Below are positions 29,192-39,135 of a stretch of DNA of 64,000 nt, in pieces. The position numbers and the translations under genes were made by a program. Below the pieces are notes generated by a model, which worked only from the letters and a program-made list of their open reading frames with translations, was not told where the DNA came from and made no database searches. Source of the stretch: Stenotrophomonas sp. SAU14A_NAIMI4_5 (GTDB taxonomy: Bacteria; Pseudomonadota; Gammaproteobacteria; Xanthomonadales; Xanthomonadaceae); contig NZ_CP026003.1 in the NCBI RefSeq assembly GCF_003086795.1, positions 1,322,777-1,386,776 on the forward strand, read 5' to 3'. Each line of letters begins with the position of its first letter. Positions within the stretch are counted from its first letter, which is position 1.

Positions 29192-32019
29192 GCCAGGACT
29201 ACAAGACCACCCTGAACCTGCCAGCCACCGAATTCCCGATGCGCGGCGACCTGCCCAAGCGCGAGCCGGGCATTCTGGCGCGGTGGGAAGAGCAGGGGCT
29301 CTACCAGCAGCTGCGTGACAACGCCGCCGGCCGCCCGCTGTTCGTGCTGCATGACGGCCCGCCGTACGCCAACGGCCGCATCCACCTGGGCCACGCGGTC
29401 AACAAGATCCTCAAGGACATCATCGTCAAGTCGCGCTACCTGGCCGGCTTCGATGCGCCTTACGTGCCGGGCTGGGATTGCCACGGCCTGCCGATCGAGA
29501 TCGCGGTGGAAAAGAAGTGGGGCAAGGTCGGCACCAAGCTCGACGCCGTCGAATTCCGGCAGAAGTGCCGTGAGTTCGCCGAAGAGCAGATCAACATCCA
29601 GCGCGCCGATTTCAAGCGCCTGGGCGTGACCGGTGACTGGGACAACCCGTACAAGACCCTGAGCTTCGATTTCGAGGCCAACGAGATCCGTGCGCTGGCC
29701 AAGGTCGTGGCCAACGGCCACCTGGTGCGTGGCGCCAAGCCGGTCTACTGGTGCTTCGACTGCGGCTCGGCGCTGGCCGAGGCGGAAATCGAATACCAGG
29801 AAAAGGAATCGCCGGCGATCGACGTGGCCTACGCCGCGCGCGATGCGCAGGCCGTGGCCCAGGCCTTCGGCGTGAGCCTGCCGGGCGATGTCGAAGTGGC
29901 CGTGCCGATCTGGACCACCACCCCGTGGACGCTGCCGGCCTCGCTGGCGGTGTCGCTGGGCGCGGAGATCCGCTACGTGCTGGCCGAAGGCCCGGCGCAC
30001 AACGGCAAGCGCCGCTGGCTGGTGCTGGCCGCGGCCCTGGCCGAGCGCGCCCTGCAGCGCTATGGCGTCGAAAACGTGGCGCTGCACGGTGAAACCACCG
30101 GCGCGGCGCTGGAAAACCAGCTGCTGGCGCACCCGTTCTACCCGGAGCGCGAGATCCTGGTGCTCAACGGCGAACACGTGTCCGACGAGGACGGTACCGG
30201 TGCGGTGCACACCGCCCCCGGCCACGGCCAGGAAGACTACGTGGTCAGCCAGAAGTACGGCCTGCTGGACAAGTACAACGCCGGCCAGATCACCCCGGTC
30301 GACGGCCGTGGCGTGTACCTGGAATCGACCCCGCCGGCCGGTGACGTGGTGCTGGCTGGCCAGCATCTGTGGAAGGCGCAGGAGGCCATCGTCGGCGTGC
30401 TGCGCGACAACGGCGCGCTGCTGGCCTTCCATCCGATCCGCCACAGCTACCCGCACTGCTGGCGCCACAAGACGCCGGTGGTGTTCCGCGCCACCCCGCA
30501 GTGGTTCATCTCGATGGACAAGGCCAACCTGCGCAACGATGCGCTGGCCGCCATCGATACCGTCGGCTGGTTCCCGAGCTGGGGCAAGGCGCGCATCCAG
30601 AGCATGGTCGACGGTCGCCCGGACTGGACCATCTCGCGCCAGCGCACCTGGGGCGTGCCGATCGCACTGTTCACCCATCGCCAGACCGGCGAGATCCACC
30701 CGCGCACGGTGGAGCTGATGCAGCAGGTCGCCGACCGCGTCGAAGCCGAGGGCATCGACGTGTGGTACTCGCTGGATGCCGCAGAACTGCTGGGCGCCGA
30801 AGCGGCCGACTACGAGAAGGTCACCGACATCCTCGACGTCTGGTTCGATTCGGGCGTCACCCATGAAGGCGTGCTGGCCGCGCGTGGCTTCGGCAAGCCG
30901 GCCGACCTGTACCTGGAAGGTTCCGACCAGCACCGCGGCTGGTTCCAGTCCTCGCTGCTGACCGGCGTGGCCATCGACCAGCGTGCCCCGTACAAGCAGT
31001 GCCTCACCCACGGTTTCACCGTGGACGAGCACGGCCGCAAGATGTCCAAGTCGCTGGGCAACGGCATCGAGCCGCAGGACATCATGAACAAGCTGGGCGC
31101 GGACATCCTGCGCCTGTGGATCGCCTCGGCCGACTACAGCAACGAGATGTCGCTGTCGCAGGAAATCCTCAAGCGCAACGCCGATGCCTACCGCCGCCTG
31201 CGCAACACCGCGCGCTTCCTGCTGGGCAACCTGGATGGTTTCGATCCGGCCCAGCACCTGCGCCCGCTGAACGAGATGGTCGCGCTGGACCGCTGGATCG
31301 TGCACCGCGCCTGGGAACTGCAGGAGAAGATCAAGGCTGCGTTCGACAACTACAACATGGCCGAGATCGTCCAGCTGCTGCTGAACTTCTGCAGCGTGGA
31401 CCTGGGCTCGCTGTACCTGGACGTGACCAAGGACCGCCTGTACACGATGCCGACCGATTCGCACGGTCGTCGTTCGGCACAGAGCGCGATGTACCACATC
31501 GCCGAAGCGTTCACCCGCTGGATCGCGCCGATCCTGACCTTCACCGCCGACGAGCTGTGGGGCTACCTGCCGGGCGAGCGTGCCGAGCACGTGCTGTTCA
31601 CCACCTGGTACGACGGCCTGGCGCCGCTGCCGGCCGATGCCCAGCTCAATGCCGCTGATTTCGACCAGCTGCTGGCCGTGCGCGAGCAGGTGGCCAAGGT
31701 GCTCGAGCCGATGCGCGCCAACGGTGCCATCGGTGCCGCGCTGGAAGCGGAAATCACCATCGCCGCCAGCGAAGAGCAGGCCGCGAAGTGGCAGCCGCTG
31801 GCCGATGAACTGCGTTTCCTGTTCATCAGCGGCGACGTGCAGGTGCGCCCGGCGACCACCGACGAAGTGTTCGTCAGTGCCCAGCCGACCCAGAAGAGCA
31901 AGTGCGTGCGCTGCTGGCACCACCGCGCCGACGTCGGCAGCAATGCCGATCACCCGGAACTGTGCGGCCGCTGCGCCGGCAACATCACCGGTGCCGGTGA
32001 AGTGCGGAGCTGGTTCTGA
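29188..32019 (+). CDS. ileS: Isoleucyl-tRNA synthetase
   Basis: This 943-residue class I synthetase has the HIGH motif as [13 protein letters not shown] and the KMSKS motif as [16 protein letters not shown]. The editing domain includes [18 protein letters not shown] and [17 protein letters not shown]. The C-terminal zinc-binding segment has Cys pairs [13 protein letters not shown] and ELCGRCAGN. The start is GTG 29188, overlapping the ribF stop. Its stop overlaps the lspA start (TGATG). Length matches the E. coli enzyme (938). Confidence 0.98.
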   Translation: MSQDYKTTLNLPATEFPMRGDLPKREPGILARWEEQGLYQQLRDNAAGRPLFVLHDGPPYANGRIHLGHAVNKILKDIIVKSRYLAGFDAPYVPGWDCHGLPIEIAVEKKWGKVGTKLDAVEFRQKCREFAEEQINIQRADFKRLGVTGDWDNPYKTLSFDFEANEIRALAKVVANGHLVRGAKPVYWCFDCGSALAEAEIEYQEKESPAIDVAYAARDAQAVAQAFGVSLPGDVEVAVPIWTTTPWTLPASLAVSLGAEIRYVLAEGPAHNGKRRWLVLAAALAERALQRYGVENVALHGETTGAALENQLLAHPFYPEREILVLNGEHVSDEDGTGAVHTAPGHGQEDYVVSQKYGLLDKYNAGQITPVDGRGVYLESTPPAGDVVLAGQHLWKAQEAIVGVLRDNGALLAFHPIRHSYPHCWRHKTPVVFRATPQWFISMDKANLRNDALAAIDTVGWFPSWGKARIQSMVDGRPDWTISRQRTWGVPIALFTHRQTGEIHPRTVELMQQVADRVEAEGIDVWYSLDAAELLGAEAADYEKVTDILDVWFDSGVTHEGVLAARGFGKPADLYLEGSDQHRGWFQSSLLTGVAIDQRAPYKQCLTHGFTVDEHGRKMSKSLGNGIEPQDIMNKLGADILRLWIASADYSNEMSLSQEILKRNADAYRRLRNTARFLLGNLDGFDPAQHLRPLNEMVALDRWIVHRAWELQEKIKAAFDNYNMAEIVQLLLNFCSVDLGSLYLDVTKDRLYTMPTDSHGRRSAQSAMYHIAEAFTRWIAPILTFTADELWGYLPGERAEHVLFTTWYDGLAPLPADAQLNAADFDQLLAVREQVAKVLEPMRANGAIGAALEAEITIAASEEQAAKWQPLADELRFLFISGDVQVRPATTDEVFVSAQPTQKSKCVRCWHHRADVGSNADHPELCGRCAGNITGAGEVRSWF

Positions 32020-32543
32020 TGGCCGCGCTCCGTCCGCATCCGAACGCCCTGGTCTGGCTGCTGCTGTCGGCCGCCATCATTGGCCTGGACCAGTGGTCCA
32101 AGGCCTGGGTGCTGTCGAGCCTGCCGGAGTTCCAGCCGGTGGTGGTCATCGACGGCTTCTGGAACTGGTACCGCACCTACAACACCGGTGCGGCGTTCAG
32201 TTTCCTGAGCGACGCCGGCGGCTGGCAGAAGCACTTCTTCACCGTGCTGGCCATCGCCATCAGCGGCCTGATGGCGTGGTGGCTGCGCGCCACCGCCCGT
32301 GGCAACTGGAAGGCGGCGGTGCCGTACGCGCTGATCATCGGTGGTGCCATCGGCAACGTGATCGACCGTCAGGTGCACGGTCACGTGGTTGATTTCATCC
32401 AGTGGTATATCGGTGACCATGTCTGGCCGGCGTTCAACGTGGCCGACTCGGCCATCGTGGTCGGTGCCGTGGGCATCGCCCTGTTTGGCCTGTTCGACGG
32501 CAAGTCCGCCAAAAAGGCGGATAATGCCACCCCGAAACCGTAA
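32019..32543 (+). CDS. lspA: Lipoprotein signal peptidase LspA
   Basis: This 174-residue inner-membrane aspartyl protease has four hydrophobic segments (for example [20 protein letters not shown]). The catalytic Asp motifs are [20 protein letters not shown] and [20 protein letters not shown]. It cleaves the signal peptide of diacylglyceryl-prolipoproteins, such as the lipoproteins in this window. It is coupled to ileS by a one-base overlap, and ispH follows after 27 bp. Confidence 0.97.
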   Translation: MAALRPHPNALVWLLLSAAIIGLDQWSKAWVLSSLPEFQPVVVIDGFWNWYRTYNTGAAFSFLSDAGGWQKHFFTVLAIAISGLMAWWLRATARGNWKAAVPYALIIGGAIGNVIDRQVHGHVVDFIQWYIGDHVWPAFNVADSAIVVGAVGIALFGLFDGKSAKKADNATPKP

Positions 32544-32570
32544 GCCGGCCGCTGCCGGGAGACTGAACTG

Positions 32571-33521
32571 ATGGATGTGCTGCTCGCCAACCCGCGTGGT
32601 TTCTGTGCCGGTGTCGATCGTGCGATCGAGATCGTCAAGCGCGCGATCGAAACGCTGGGCGCGCCCATCTACGTCCGCCATGAAGTGGTGCACAACCGCT
32701 TCGTGGTCGACGACCTGAAGCAGCGCGGCGCGATCTTCGTCGAGGAACTCGATGAAGTGCCGGACAACAACACGGTCATCTTCAGCGCGCACGGCGTCTC
32801 CCAGGCCGTGCGCCAGGAAGCCGACCGTCGTGGCCTGAAAGTGTTCGACGCCACCTGCCCCCTGGTGACCAAGGTTCACTTCGAAGTGGCCCGCCACTGC
32901 CGTGCCGGCCGTGACGTGGTGCTGATCGGCCACGCCGGTCACCCGGAAGTGGAAGGCACCATGGGCCAGTGGAACCGCGAAGCCGGTACCGGCCAGATCT
33001 ACCTGGTCGAGGACGTGGAGCAGGTCGCCACGCTGGAGATCAACCAGCCGACGAACTTCGCCTACACCACCCAGACCACGCTGTCGGTGGACGATACGCG
33101 CGGCATCATCGAGGCACTGCGCGAGCGGTTCCCGGAAATGCAGGGCCCGAAGAACGACGACATCTGCTACGCCACCCAGAACCGCCAGGACGCCGTGCGC
33201 GACCTGGCCAAGCGCTGCGACCTGGTGCTGGTGGTGGGTTCGCCGAACAGCTCCAATTCCAACCGCCTGAGTGAGCTGGCCCGCCGCGAAGGCGTGGAGA
33301 GCTACCTGATTGACGGCGCGCACGAGATCGACCCGCGCTGGGTGGAAGGCAAGCAGCACATCGGCGTGACCGCCGGTGCCTCGGCACCGCAGGTGCTGGT
33401 GGATGGCGTGCTGGCCCGTCTGGCCGAGCTGGGCGCCAATGGCGTGGGCGAGCTGGACGGCGAGCCGGAATCGATGGTGTTCGCGCTGCCGAAGGAACTG
33501 CGTCTGCGGTTGGTGGACTGA
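32571..33521 (+). CDS. ispH: HMBDP reductase (isoprenoid MEP pathway)
   Basis: This 316-residue [4Fe-4S] enzyme makes IPP and DMAPP in the last step of the MEP pathway. The iron-sulphur cysteines are in [32 protein letters not shown] and [12 protein letters not shown]. Other signatures are [16 protein letters not shown] and [20 protein letters not shown] lies upstream of ATG 32571. It closes the murJ-ribF-ileS-lspA-ispH gene run. Confidence 0.97.
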   Translation: MDVLLANPRGFCAGVDRAIEIVKRAIETLGAPIYVRHEVVHNRFVVDDLKQRGAIFVEELDEVPDNNTVIFSAHGVSQAVRQEADRRGLKVFDATCPLVTKVHFEVARHCRAGRDVVLIGHAGHPEVEGTMGQWNREAGTGQIYLVEDVEQVATLEINQPTNFAYTTQTTLSVDDTRGIIEALRERFPEMQGPKNDDICYATQNRQDAVRDLAKRCDLVLVVGSPNSSNSNRLSELARREGVESYLIDGAHEIDPRWVEGKQHIGVTAGASAPQVLVDGVLARLAELGANGVGELDGEPESMVFALPKELRLRLVD

Positions 33522-33535
33522 CTGCGGAAGGTGGT

Positions 33536-33656
33536 TCGCCGGGCATGGCCCGGCGCTACCGGGTGCATGTCATCCACGCATGGCGTGGATCTACTGCATC
33601 CGGCCCGCACATCACTCTGGTGATGCCCCAGTAGATCCACGCCACGCGTGGATGCG
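33536..33656. repeat. SMAG repeat cluster
   Basis: Three palindromes occur: an inverted cgccgggcatggcccggcg/CTAC copy (33537-33559), an inverted atccacgcatggcgtggat/CTAC copy (to 33594) and a direct gtagatccacgccacgcgtg copy (33631-33656). The second and third can pair as an inverted dimer around a smaller hairpin. Confidence 0.87.
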
Positions 33657-33740
33657 CACACCGACCATGACCTTCGGCCATGGGGCTGGGCACGCCACAG
33701 GCCTAGCATCAAAGGTTCTACCGTAGCTGGAACCTGCCTG

Positions 33741-35624
33741 ATGAAGACCCGTGCCCTGGTGATGTCCGTGCTGTTCGCGCTGGCTACCACGCCTGCGCTG
33801 GCGCAGACCTCGCCGCCGGGCGATGCCGCGGCCCCCGGCCTGCTGCGCATCGATGTGGATGCACGTGACCTTGCCCGTCGCATCTTCAAGGTGACCGCCA
33901 CCGTGCCGGTCAAGCCTGGTCCGGTCACCCTGCTGTACCCGCAGTGGATCCCCGGCAATCATTCGCCCACCGGTCCGATCGACAAGCTGGCCGGCCTGCG
34001 CGTGACCGCCAACGGCAAGCCGCTGGCCTGGCAGCGCGACCAGTTCAACGTCTATGCGTTCAAGGTGGACGTGCCCGAGGGTGTCAGCGAGATCGTTGCC
34101 CACTTCGATTTCCTCTCCTCGCAGGGCGGCAGCCAGGGTCGTGTGGTGATGACCCCGGAGATGCTCAACCTGCAGTGGAACGCCAACTCGCTGTATCCAG
34201 CTGGCGTCGATGCGCGCAACCTGCAGGCGCAGGCCAGCGTGACCCTGCCCAAGGGCTGGGGCTATGCCACCGCACTGGAAACCGTGCGCCGCGATGGCGA
34301 CACCGTGGTGTTCAAGCCGATCTCCTATGACCACTTGGTCGATTCGCCGTTGTTTGCCGGCGAGCACCACCAGCGCATCGACCTCGACCCGGGTGCGAAG
34401 GTGCCGGTGCACCTGAACGTGTTCGCCGACGACGCCAAGTCGCTGAAGCCGACCGACGCGCAGATCAAGCTGCATCGCGCATTGGTGCAGCAGGCCGACA
34501 AGCTGTACGGCGCGCGCCACTACGACCACTACGAATTCCTGCTGGCCCTGACCGACCGCCTCGGCGGCATCGGCCTGGAGCACCACCGTTCCAGCGAGAA
34601 CAGCGCCGCGCCCGGTTACTTCACCGAGTGGGACAACAACGCGTGGATGCGCGACCTGCTGCCGCACGAGTACACCCACTCCTGGAACGGCAAATACCGC
34701 CGCGGCGCGGACCTGGCCACCGCCAACTTCAACGTGCCGATGGGCGACAGCCTGCTGTGGGTGTACGAGGGCCAGACCCAGTTCTGGGGCCAGGTGCTGG
34801 CCGCGCGCTCGGGCCTGTGGTCGAACGAGCAGACCCGCGACATGCTGGCCAACGTGGCGGCGACCTATGACCGTGGCCGCCCGGGCCTGGCCTGGCGCGC
34901 GCTGCAGGACACCACCAACGACCCGACCATCGCCCAGCGCCGTGGGCTGGCCTACCGCAACTACCAGATGAGCGAGGACTACTACTCGGGCGGGCAGATG
35001 CTGTGGCTGGAAGTGGAAGGCAAGCTGCGCGAGCTGAGCGGCAACCGCCGCAGCCTGGATGATTTCGCTCGCGCGTTCTTCGGCGTCGGCAATGGCGACT
35101 GGAACGTCAAGCCGTACACCTTCGAGGATGTGGTGGCGACCCTCAACGGCATCGCGCCGTACGACTGGGCCAGCTTCCTGCGGCAGCGCCTGGACGGGCA
35201 CGGTTCGCTGACCGGTGGCCTGGAGCTGGCGGGTTGGAAGCTGGTCTACCGTGATACGCCGAACGAGGCCTATAAGGCGCAGGAAAAGCGCGCCAAGGCC
35301 GCGCTGCTGGCCTACTCGCTGGGTGCCACCGTGCTCGACACGGGCGTGGTTGGTGATGTGATCTGGGACAGCCCGGCCTTCAACGCAGGCCTGGCACCGG
35401 GCATGAAGGTGATTGCCGTGGGTGGCCGCGAGTACAGCAGCGAGCGCCTGAAGGACGCCGTCGCTGCCGCGGCCAAGGACAAGGCGCCGATCGTGCTGCT
35501 GGTCAAGCAGTTCGATCGCATCGACACGATGAGCATCGACTACCACGGTGGCCTGCAGTACCCGGTGCTGGAGCGCATCGCCGGCAAGCCGGACCGCCTT
35601 GCCGAGCTGTGGAAGGCGCGATGA
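33741..35624 (+). CDS. M61-family peptidase with PDZ domain, secreted
   Basis: The product is 627 residues from ATG 33741, with a signal peptide (ALVMSVLFALATTPALAQ, cleavage about residue 22). The N-terminal beta domain includes PVTLLYPQWIPGNHSPTGPI. The zinc site is DLLPHEYTHSWNGKYRRGAD, a HExxH with the family SWN(G)K continuation. The PDZ-like C-terminus has VIWDSPAFNAGLAPGMKVIA and VGGREYSSERLKDA. Members are glycyl aminopeptidases; periplasmic or secreted location is expected. It stands alone between repeat blocks. Confidence 0.94.
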   Translation: MKTRALVMSVLFALATTPALAQTSPPGDAAAPGLLRIDVDARDLARRIFKVTATVPVKPGPVTLLYPQWIPGNHSPTGPIDKLAGLRVTANGKPLAWQRDQFNVYAFKVDVPEGVSEIVAHFDFLSSQGGSQGRVVMTPEMLNLQWNANSLYPAGVDARNLQAQASVTLPKGWGYATALETVRRDGDTVVFKPISYDHLVDSPLFAGEHHQRIDLDPGAKVPVHLNVFADDAKSLKPTDAQIKLHRALVQQADKLYGARHYDHYEFLLALTDRLGGIGLEHHRSSENSAAPGYFTEWDNNAWMRDLLPHEYTHSWNGKYRRGADLATANFNVPMGDSLLWVYEGQTQFWGQVLAARSGLWSNEQTRDMLANVAATYDRGRPGLAWRALQDTTNDPTIAQRRGLAYRNYQMSEDYYSGGQMLWLEVEGKLRELSGNRRSLDDFARAFFGVGNGDWNVKPYTFEDVVATLNGIAPYDWASFLRQRLDGHGSLTGGLELAGWKLVYRDTPNEAYKAQEKRAKAALLAYSLGATVLDTGVVGDVIWDSPAFNAGLAPGMKVIAVGGREYSSERLKDAVAAAAKDKAPIVLLVKQFDRIDTMSIDYHGGLQYPVLERIAGKPDRLAELWKAR

Positions 35625-35637
35625 TGCATTGATCTCT

Positions 35638-35728
35638 GTAGAGTCGACCGTTGGTCGACGTTGCCCTTCGTAGAGTCGAGCTTGCTCGACTGCTTTTGCC
35701 AACAGCAGTCGAGCAAGCTCGACTCTAC
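35638..35728. repeat. SMAG repeat trio
   Basis: A copy with core gagtcgaccgttggtcgac is followed by an inverted dimer with core gagtcgagcttgctcgact (35673 onward) and its mirror ending CTAC at 35728. They lie between convergent genes. Confidence 0.88.
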
Positions 35729-35736
35729 ACAAGCGC

Positions 35737-37362
35737 TTATTCGACGTCGGCGGCGCTTTCGCAGGTTCGCTCTGGCGCGCACAGGCGGTCGAGCAGCGCC
35801 AGGGTGACGCCGTTGCTCCAGCCGAAGCCATCCTGCAGCGGGTATTCGCCGCCACCGCCGCCGCTGGCCGAGCCATCCACTACGTACTTCTCCACCAGCT
35901 TGCCGTCGCGGTCGTAGACCGATTGCACCGTGCGCAGGAAGCGCACGCCCAGCGTCCGCGCCAGCGCCTGCTGGCCGTAGTGCTGCAGCCCGTCCACGGC
36001 CACCCACTGCAGCGGCGCCCAGCCGTTCGGCGCATCCCATTGCTGTCCGGTGTCGCGCTGGGTGGTCAGCAGGCCACCGGAGCGCAGTAGGCCGGCTTCC
36101 ACGGCATCGGCGGTGCGTCGCGCCTGGGCAGTGTCGGCAATCTTCAGCCACAGCGGGAACAGCGTCGCGGCGGTCAGGGCGGGGCGTTGCTGGCCGCTGT
36201 CCAGGTCGCGGTCGACGTAGTACCCCTGGCGCGCATCCCACAGCTGCGTGTTGATGGCCGCGCGGCGTGAGGCGGCCAGATGCTGGAAACGGCGCGCATC
36301 GTCACGCGCACCCGATGCCGTGCTCGCGCGCGCCAGTGTCTGTTCCAGCTGGAACAGCAGGCTGTTCAGATCTACCGGCACGATGGACGTGGTGCGGATG
36401 CTGGACAGCTGCGCCGGGTCATCCAGCCAGCGCGAGCTGAAATCCCAGCCGGATTCGGCACCGGCGCGCAGATCGCGGTACACCTGCGAGGGCGCACGTT
36501 GTGAAGCCTGCACAGCCGTCGCCAGGTCATCCGTCCACGATTCAGTACGCGGCACCGCACGCGCATCCCAGTAGCGATTCAACAGCTGGCCATCGGCCAA
36601 CCGCACCACGCGTTCGCGGGCCTGGCCCGGGGCAAGATCCTCTGCGCCGTGCATCCAGAACGCGTGTTCGATGCGCAGCTGCGGCAGGTAGCGCCGGTAC
36701 GCGTCGTCACCTTCGTGGCTGGCCAGCAGTTCCACCATCAGGCTGAAGAACGGCGGCTGCGAACGGCTTAGGTAGTAACTGCGGTTGCCGTTCGGGATGT
36801 GGCCGTACTGGTCCAGCTGCCAGGCGAAGTTGTCGACCATGTCGCGCACCTGCTGCCAGCGTTGGCTGGACGCCAGGCCGAGCATGGTGAAGTAGCTGTC
36901 CCAGTAATAGACCTCGCGGAAGCGTCCGCCGGGCACGACGTACGGGTGCGGCAACGGCAACAGCGAACCGTGCGGATCGACCGTAGCCGTGTGCCGTTGC
37001 AGGACAGGCCACAGGCCTTCGATATGCGCACGCAGCGTCTCTCCGGCCGGCGGCACGTAGGCAGGTGCATAGACGGGTACATCGAATCGGGTCGCGACGA
37101 AATCGCGCAACGTGTAACCGGGGTGCCGCTGTGTGGTCTGCCAGTCCGCCAGTACGGCCGCCGCCGGCTGGCGCGGTACAGCGTCGGCAAACGTCTTCTG
37201 GTCGGCAAACAGATGTGCTCGCTGCACCTGCTGGAACAGCGGGGCCAGTTGCTGGTCGGGCGCCGGTGGCGTGACAGCGTGCGTCTGTGCTGCCACCGTT
37301 ACACATGTCGCCAGCAGTGCGGGCAGCAGCAGCCAGGCGGAACTGCATCCGGGGTGACGCAT
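35737..37362 (-). CDS. treA: Periplasmic trehalase (GH37)
   Basis: The product is 541 residues from ATG 37362, with a signal peptide (SAWLLLPALLATCVTVAAQ). Both GH37 signatures are present: PGGRFREVYYWDSYFTMLGL and QWDAPNGWAPLQWVAVDGLQ. The second carries the Asp/Asn-rich catalytic region. It splits trehalose into two glucose units in the periplasm. The terminal part GSASGGGGGEYPLQDGFGWS also matches the family. A farther upstream start would add 22 residues before the signal peptide and is rejected. Confidence 0.95.
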   Translation of the reverse strand: MRHPGCSSAWLLLPALLATCVTVAAQTHAVTPPAPDQQLAPLFQQVQRAHLFADQKTFADAVPRQPAAAVLADWQTTQRHPGYTLRDFVATRFDVPVYAPAYVPPAGETLRAHIEGLWPVLQRHTATVDPHGSLLPLPHPYVVPGGRFREVYYWDSYFTMLGLASSQRWQQVRDMVDNFAWQLDQYGHIPNGNRSYYLSRSQPPFFSLMVELLASHEGDDAYRRYLPQLRIEHAFWMHGAEDLAPGQARERVVRLADGQLLNRYWDARAVPRTESWTDDLATAVQASQRAPSQVYRDLRAGAESGWDFSSRWLDDPAQLSSIRTTSIVPVDLNSLLFQLEQTLARASTASGARDDARRFQHLAASRRAAINTQLWDARQGYYVDRDLDSGQQRPALTAATLFPLWLKIADTAQARRTADAVEAGLLRSGGLLTTQRDTGQQWDAPNGWAPLQWVAVDGLQHYGQQALARTLGVRFLRTVQSVYDRDGKLVEKYVVDGSASGGGGGEYPLQDGFGWSNGVTLALLDRLCAPERTCESAADVE

Positions 37363-37446
37363 GGGAGCCTCCGATTTCGCTGACGGGCACTTTAGGCTGC
37401 GCGCTGTGAAAAGACGGCGACTGCGCATCCAGGTCGCCGTTCCGAC

Positions 37447-38139
37447 TCAGTTCTTTTCAGCCACCTTCAGCAGCGTGCCGGCCTTGTCGAACGTGAGGCT
37501 GATGCTCCTGCGGTCACCATGCACTTCATCTGGGCGCCAGGACAGGCGTGCGTTGCTACGGATGACCAGATACACGTAGTCGACCTTCTCCGGCGTGGCC
37601 ATCACGGTTTCGCGCTGTTCCTGCAGAGCCTTGGCGACACGGGCCACGGCGGTGAAGTCGATGTCATCCAGGGCCGCGCTGTTGTCCTGCAGATTGAACA
37701 ACCTGCCCATCCGGTGCAGATTGACCGGTTCGCCCTTGCGCCACGTACCGTCCGCGAAGTGGTAGCTGTCCACGTTGCCGGCCACGTCCGGATCGATCAG
37801 GTCGAGGTTGATGCGGCCATCGCCATAGACATTGATGCCGCCATAGATGCGCAGGGACTTGCCCTGAAGGGCGGGCATGGCCTCCAGCGCGTCACGCGCG
37901 GCCTGCAGACGCTCGGTATCGAACACCAGGTTGGATGACTGCGGTGCAGGAGCCTGCACAGGTTCAGGTGCAGGTGAGGCGGCGGCCCGCTGCCGGGTGT
38001 ACTCGCCGGGTGCGCCGGACAGCGGCTGGCCGGCAAGCGTCTCGCGCAGTGTATCCAGTGCGCCACCTGCTACCGCAACCGCTGCCAGCAGCAGCACGGT
38101 CAGTGCAAAGATCAGGGCAGTGGAAGGTGGGCGCTTCAT
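37447..38139 (-). CDS. Membrane-anchored protein of unknown function
   Basis: This 230-residue protein has one N-terminal transmembrane segment (ALIFALTVLLLAAVAVAGGA) and a Pro/Ala/Gln-rich linker. The periplasmic domain (about 75-230) includes LRIYGGINVYGDGRINLDLI and GEPVNLHRMGRLFNLQD. I do not recognise the domain. The ATG overlaps the stop of the upstream membrane gene by 4 bp (ATGA), so the two are coupled and probably work together. Confidence 0.78.
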   Translation of the reverse strand: MKRPPSTALIFALTVLLLAAVAVAGGALDTLRETLAGQPLSGAPGEYTRQRAAASPAPEPVQAPAPQSSNLVFDTERLQAARDALEAMPALQGKSLRIYGGINVYGDGRINLDLIDPDVAGNVDSYHFADGTWRKGEPVNLHRMGRLFNLQDNSAALDDIDFTAVARVAKALQEQRETVMATPEKVDYVYLVIRSNARLSWRPDEVHGDRRSISLTFDKAGTLLKVAEKN

Positions 38140-39092
38140 GGCAGCTCCATCCGCACGTTGGTGCGGTCATCCGGATCGTAGAGCAGGGTGACCGCGTCGC
38201 GCGGTACCGTCGCCAGGTCCAGCAGCGATACGATGCGGCGTACGCTGACCTGGTGTACGGCACCGTCGCGGTCGGTGAACTGCAACTGGAATTCCAGCTG
38301 CGGCTGTTCGTTGATGTAGGTGCCGGTCTGGCGCACAGCCAGCACGTCGGCCCGCACGCCGACGCCGCGGTACTTCAGAGCCTCGCCACGTGCATCCATC
38401 TGCAACGCGCGGCCAAGCAGGCGCAGGCCGCCCACATACGCGCACAGCACCAGCGGGCAGACCAGCAGCGGATGGCCGAGGGAAAGAAAGGTCCAGCCCT
38501 GGCCCTCGTTCTGCAGGCGCCAGCACAGGACATAAGCCATCACCACAACAGCAACGCCAAGCAGACCGGCCGCCGCACGACGGCACAGGCTGGCCACGTC
38601 CATTTCCGGGGCCGCACCGGCCAGGACCAGGTTGGGAAACACGCCGGGCGAACGGCTTATGCGCGCCTCCAGCTCCTTACCAACGGCAAAGCGCTGCAGG
38701 TGCGGCTTGCTGTCAACCAGCACCAGCTGATCGGTGATCGGCGTGCCGGAAAGATTGTCGAACGAGAGCTGCAGTTTCCACTGCGCAAAACCCCGCACAT
38801 GCACCCCGGTCTGCTCGGCGTGTTCGACACGCGCGTTGCGTGGCTCGCCGTGGGCAAGGATATCGTGTACACGGTGGATCGCCCGCAGTGGCGCAAGCAT
38901 CAGGTAATGCAGAAAGGCGTACAGCAATGTCAGCCACAGCGTCAGCGAAGTGGCCAGCAGCGCCAGCGCCAGCCAAGGCGCACTGCGCGCAGCATGCGGG
39001 ATCGAGCCATCGGCGCCGAAATACAGAATGCAGGGGAAGGGCAGCGCGAAGAACAGCAGGAAGGCGCCCCAGAACCAGAGTTGTCCTTTCAT
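38136..39092 (-). CDS. Membrane protein of unknown function, DUF3592-like parts
   Basis: This 318-residue protein has four likely transmembrane helices (LWFWGAFLLFFALPFPCILY, ALALLATSLTLWLTLLYAFL, AAGLLGVAVVVMAYVLCW and LLVCPLVLCAYVGGLRLLG). Soluble loops between them include RNARVEHAEQTGVHVRGFAQ and GVGVRADVLAVRQTGTYINE. The latter pattern (variable linker, then ADVL... VRIVSLLDLATV) resembles DUF3592-type beta domains. Its partner is the coupled downstream gene 37447-38139. The function is unknown. Confidence 0.75.
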   Translation of the reverse strand: MKGQLWFWGAFLLFFALPFPCILYFGADGSIPHAARSAPWLALALLATSLTLWLTLLYAFLHYLMLAPLRAIHRVHDILAHGEPRNARVEHAEQTGVHVRGFAQWKLQLSFDNLSGTPITDQLVLVDSKPHLQRFAVGKELEARISRSPGVFPNLVLAGAAPEMDVASLCRRAAAGLLGVAVVVMAYVLCWRLQNEGQGWTFLSLGHPLLVCPLVLCAYVGGLRLLGRALQMDARGEALKYRGVGVRADVLAVRQTGTYINEQPQLEFQLQFTDRDGAVHQVSVRRIVSLLDLATVPRDAVTLLYDPDDRTNVRMELP

Positions 39093-39135
39093 GGAAGCAG
39101 GTGTTGGCGAAACAGGGGGCGCAGCGTACTACGCT

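Noticed and set aside
28912..31953. Open frame of about 1000 codons antisense to ileS
   Set aside because: It lies fully opposite ileS, is rich in His, Gln and Val from mirrored G/C-biased codons, and has no family motif. Such antisense frames are common in GC-rich genomes.
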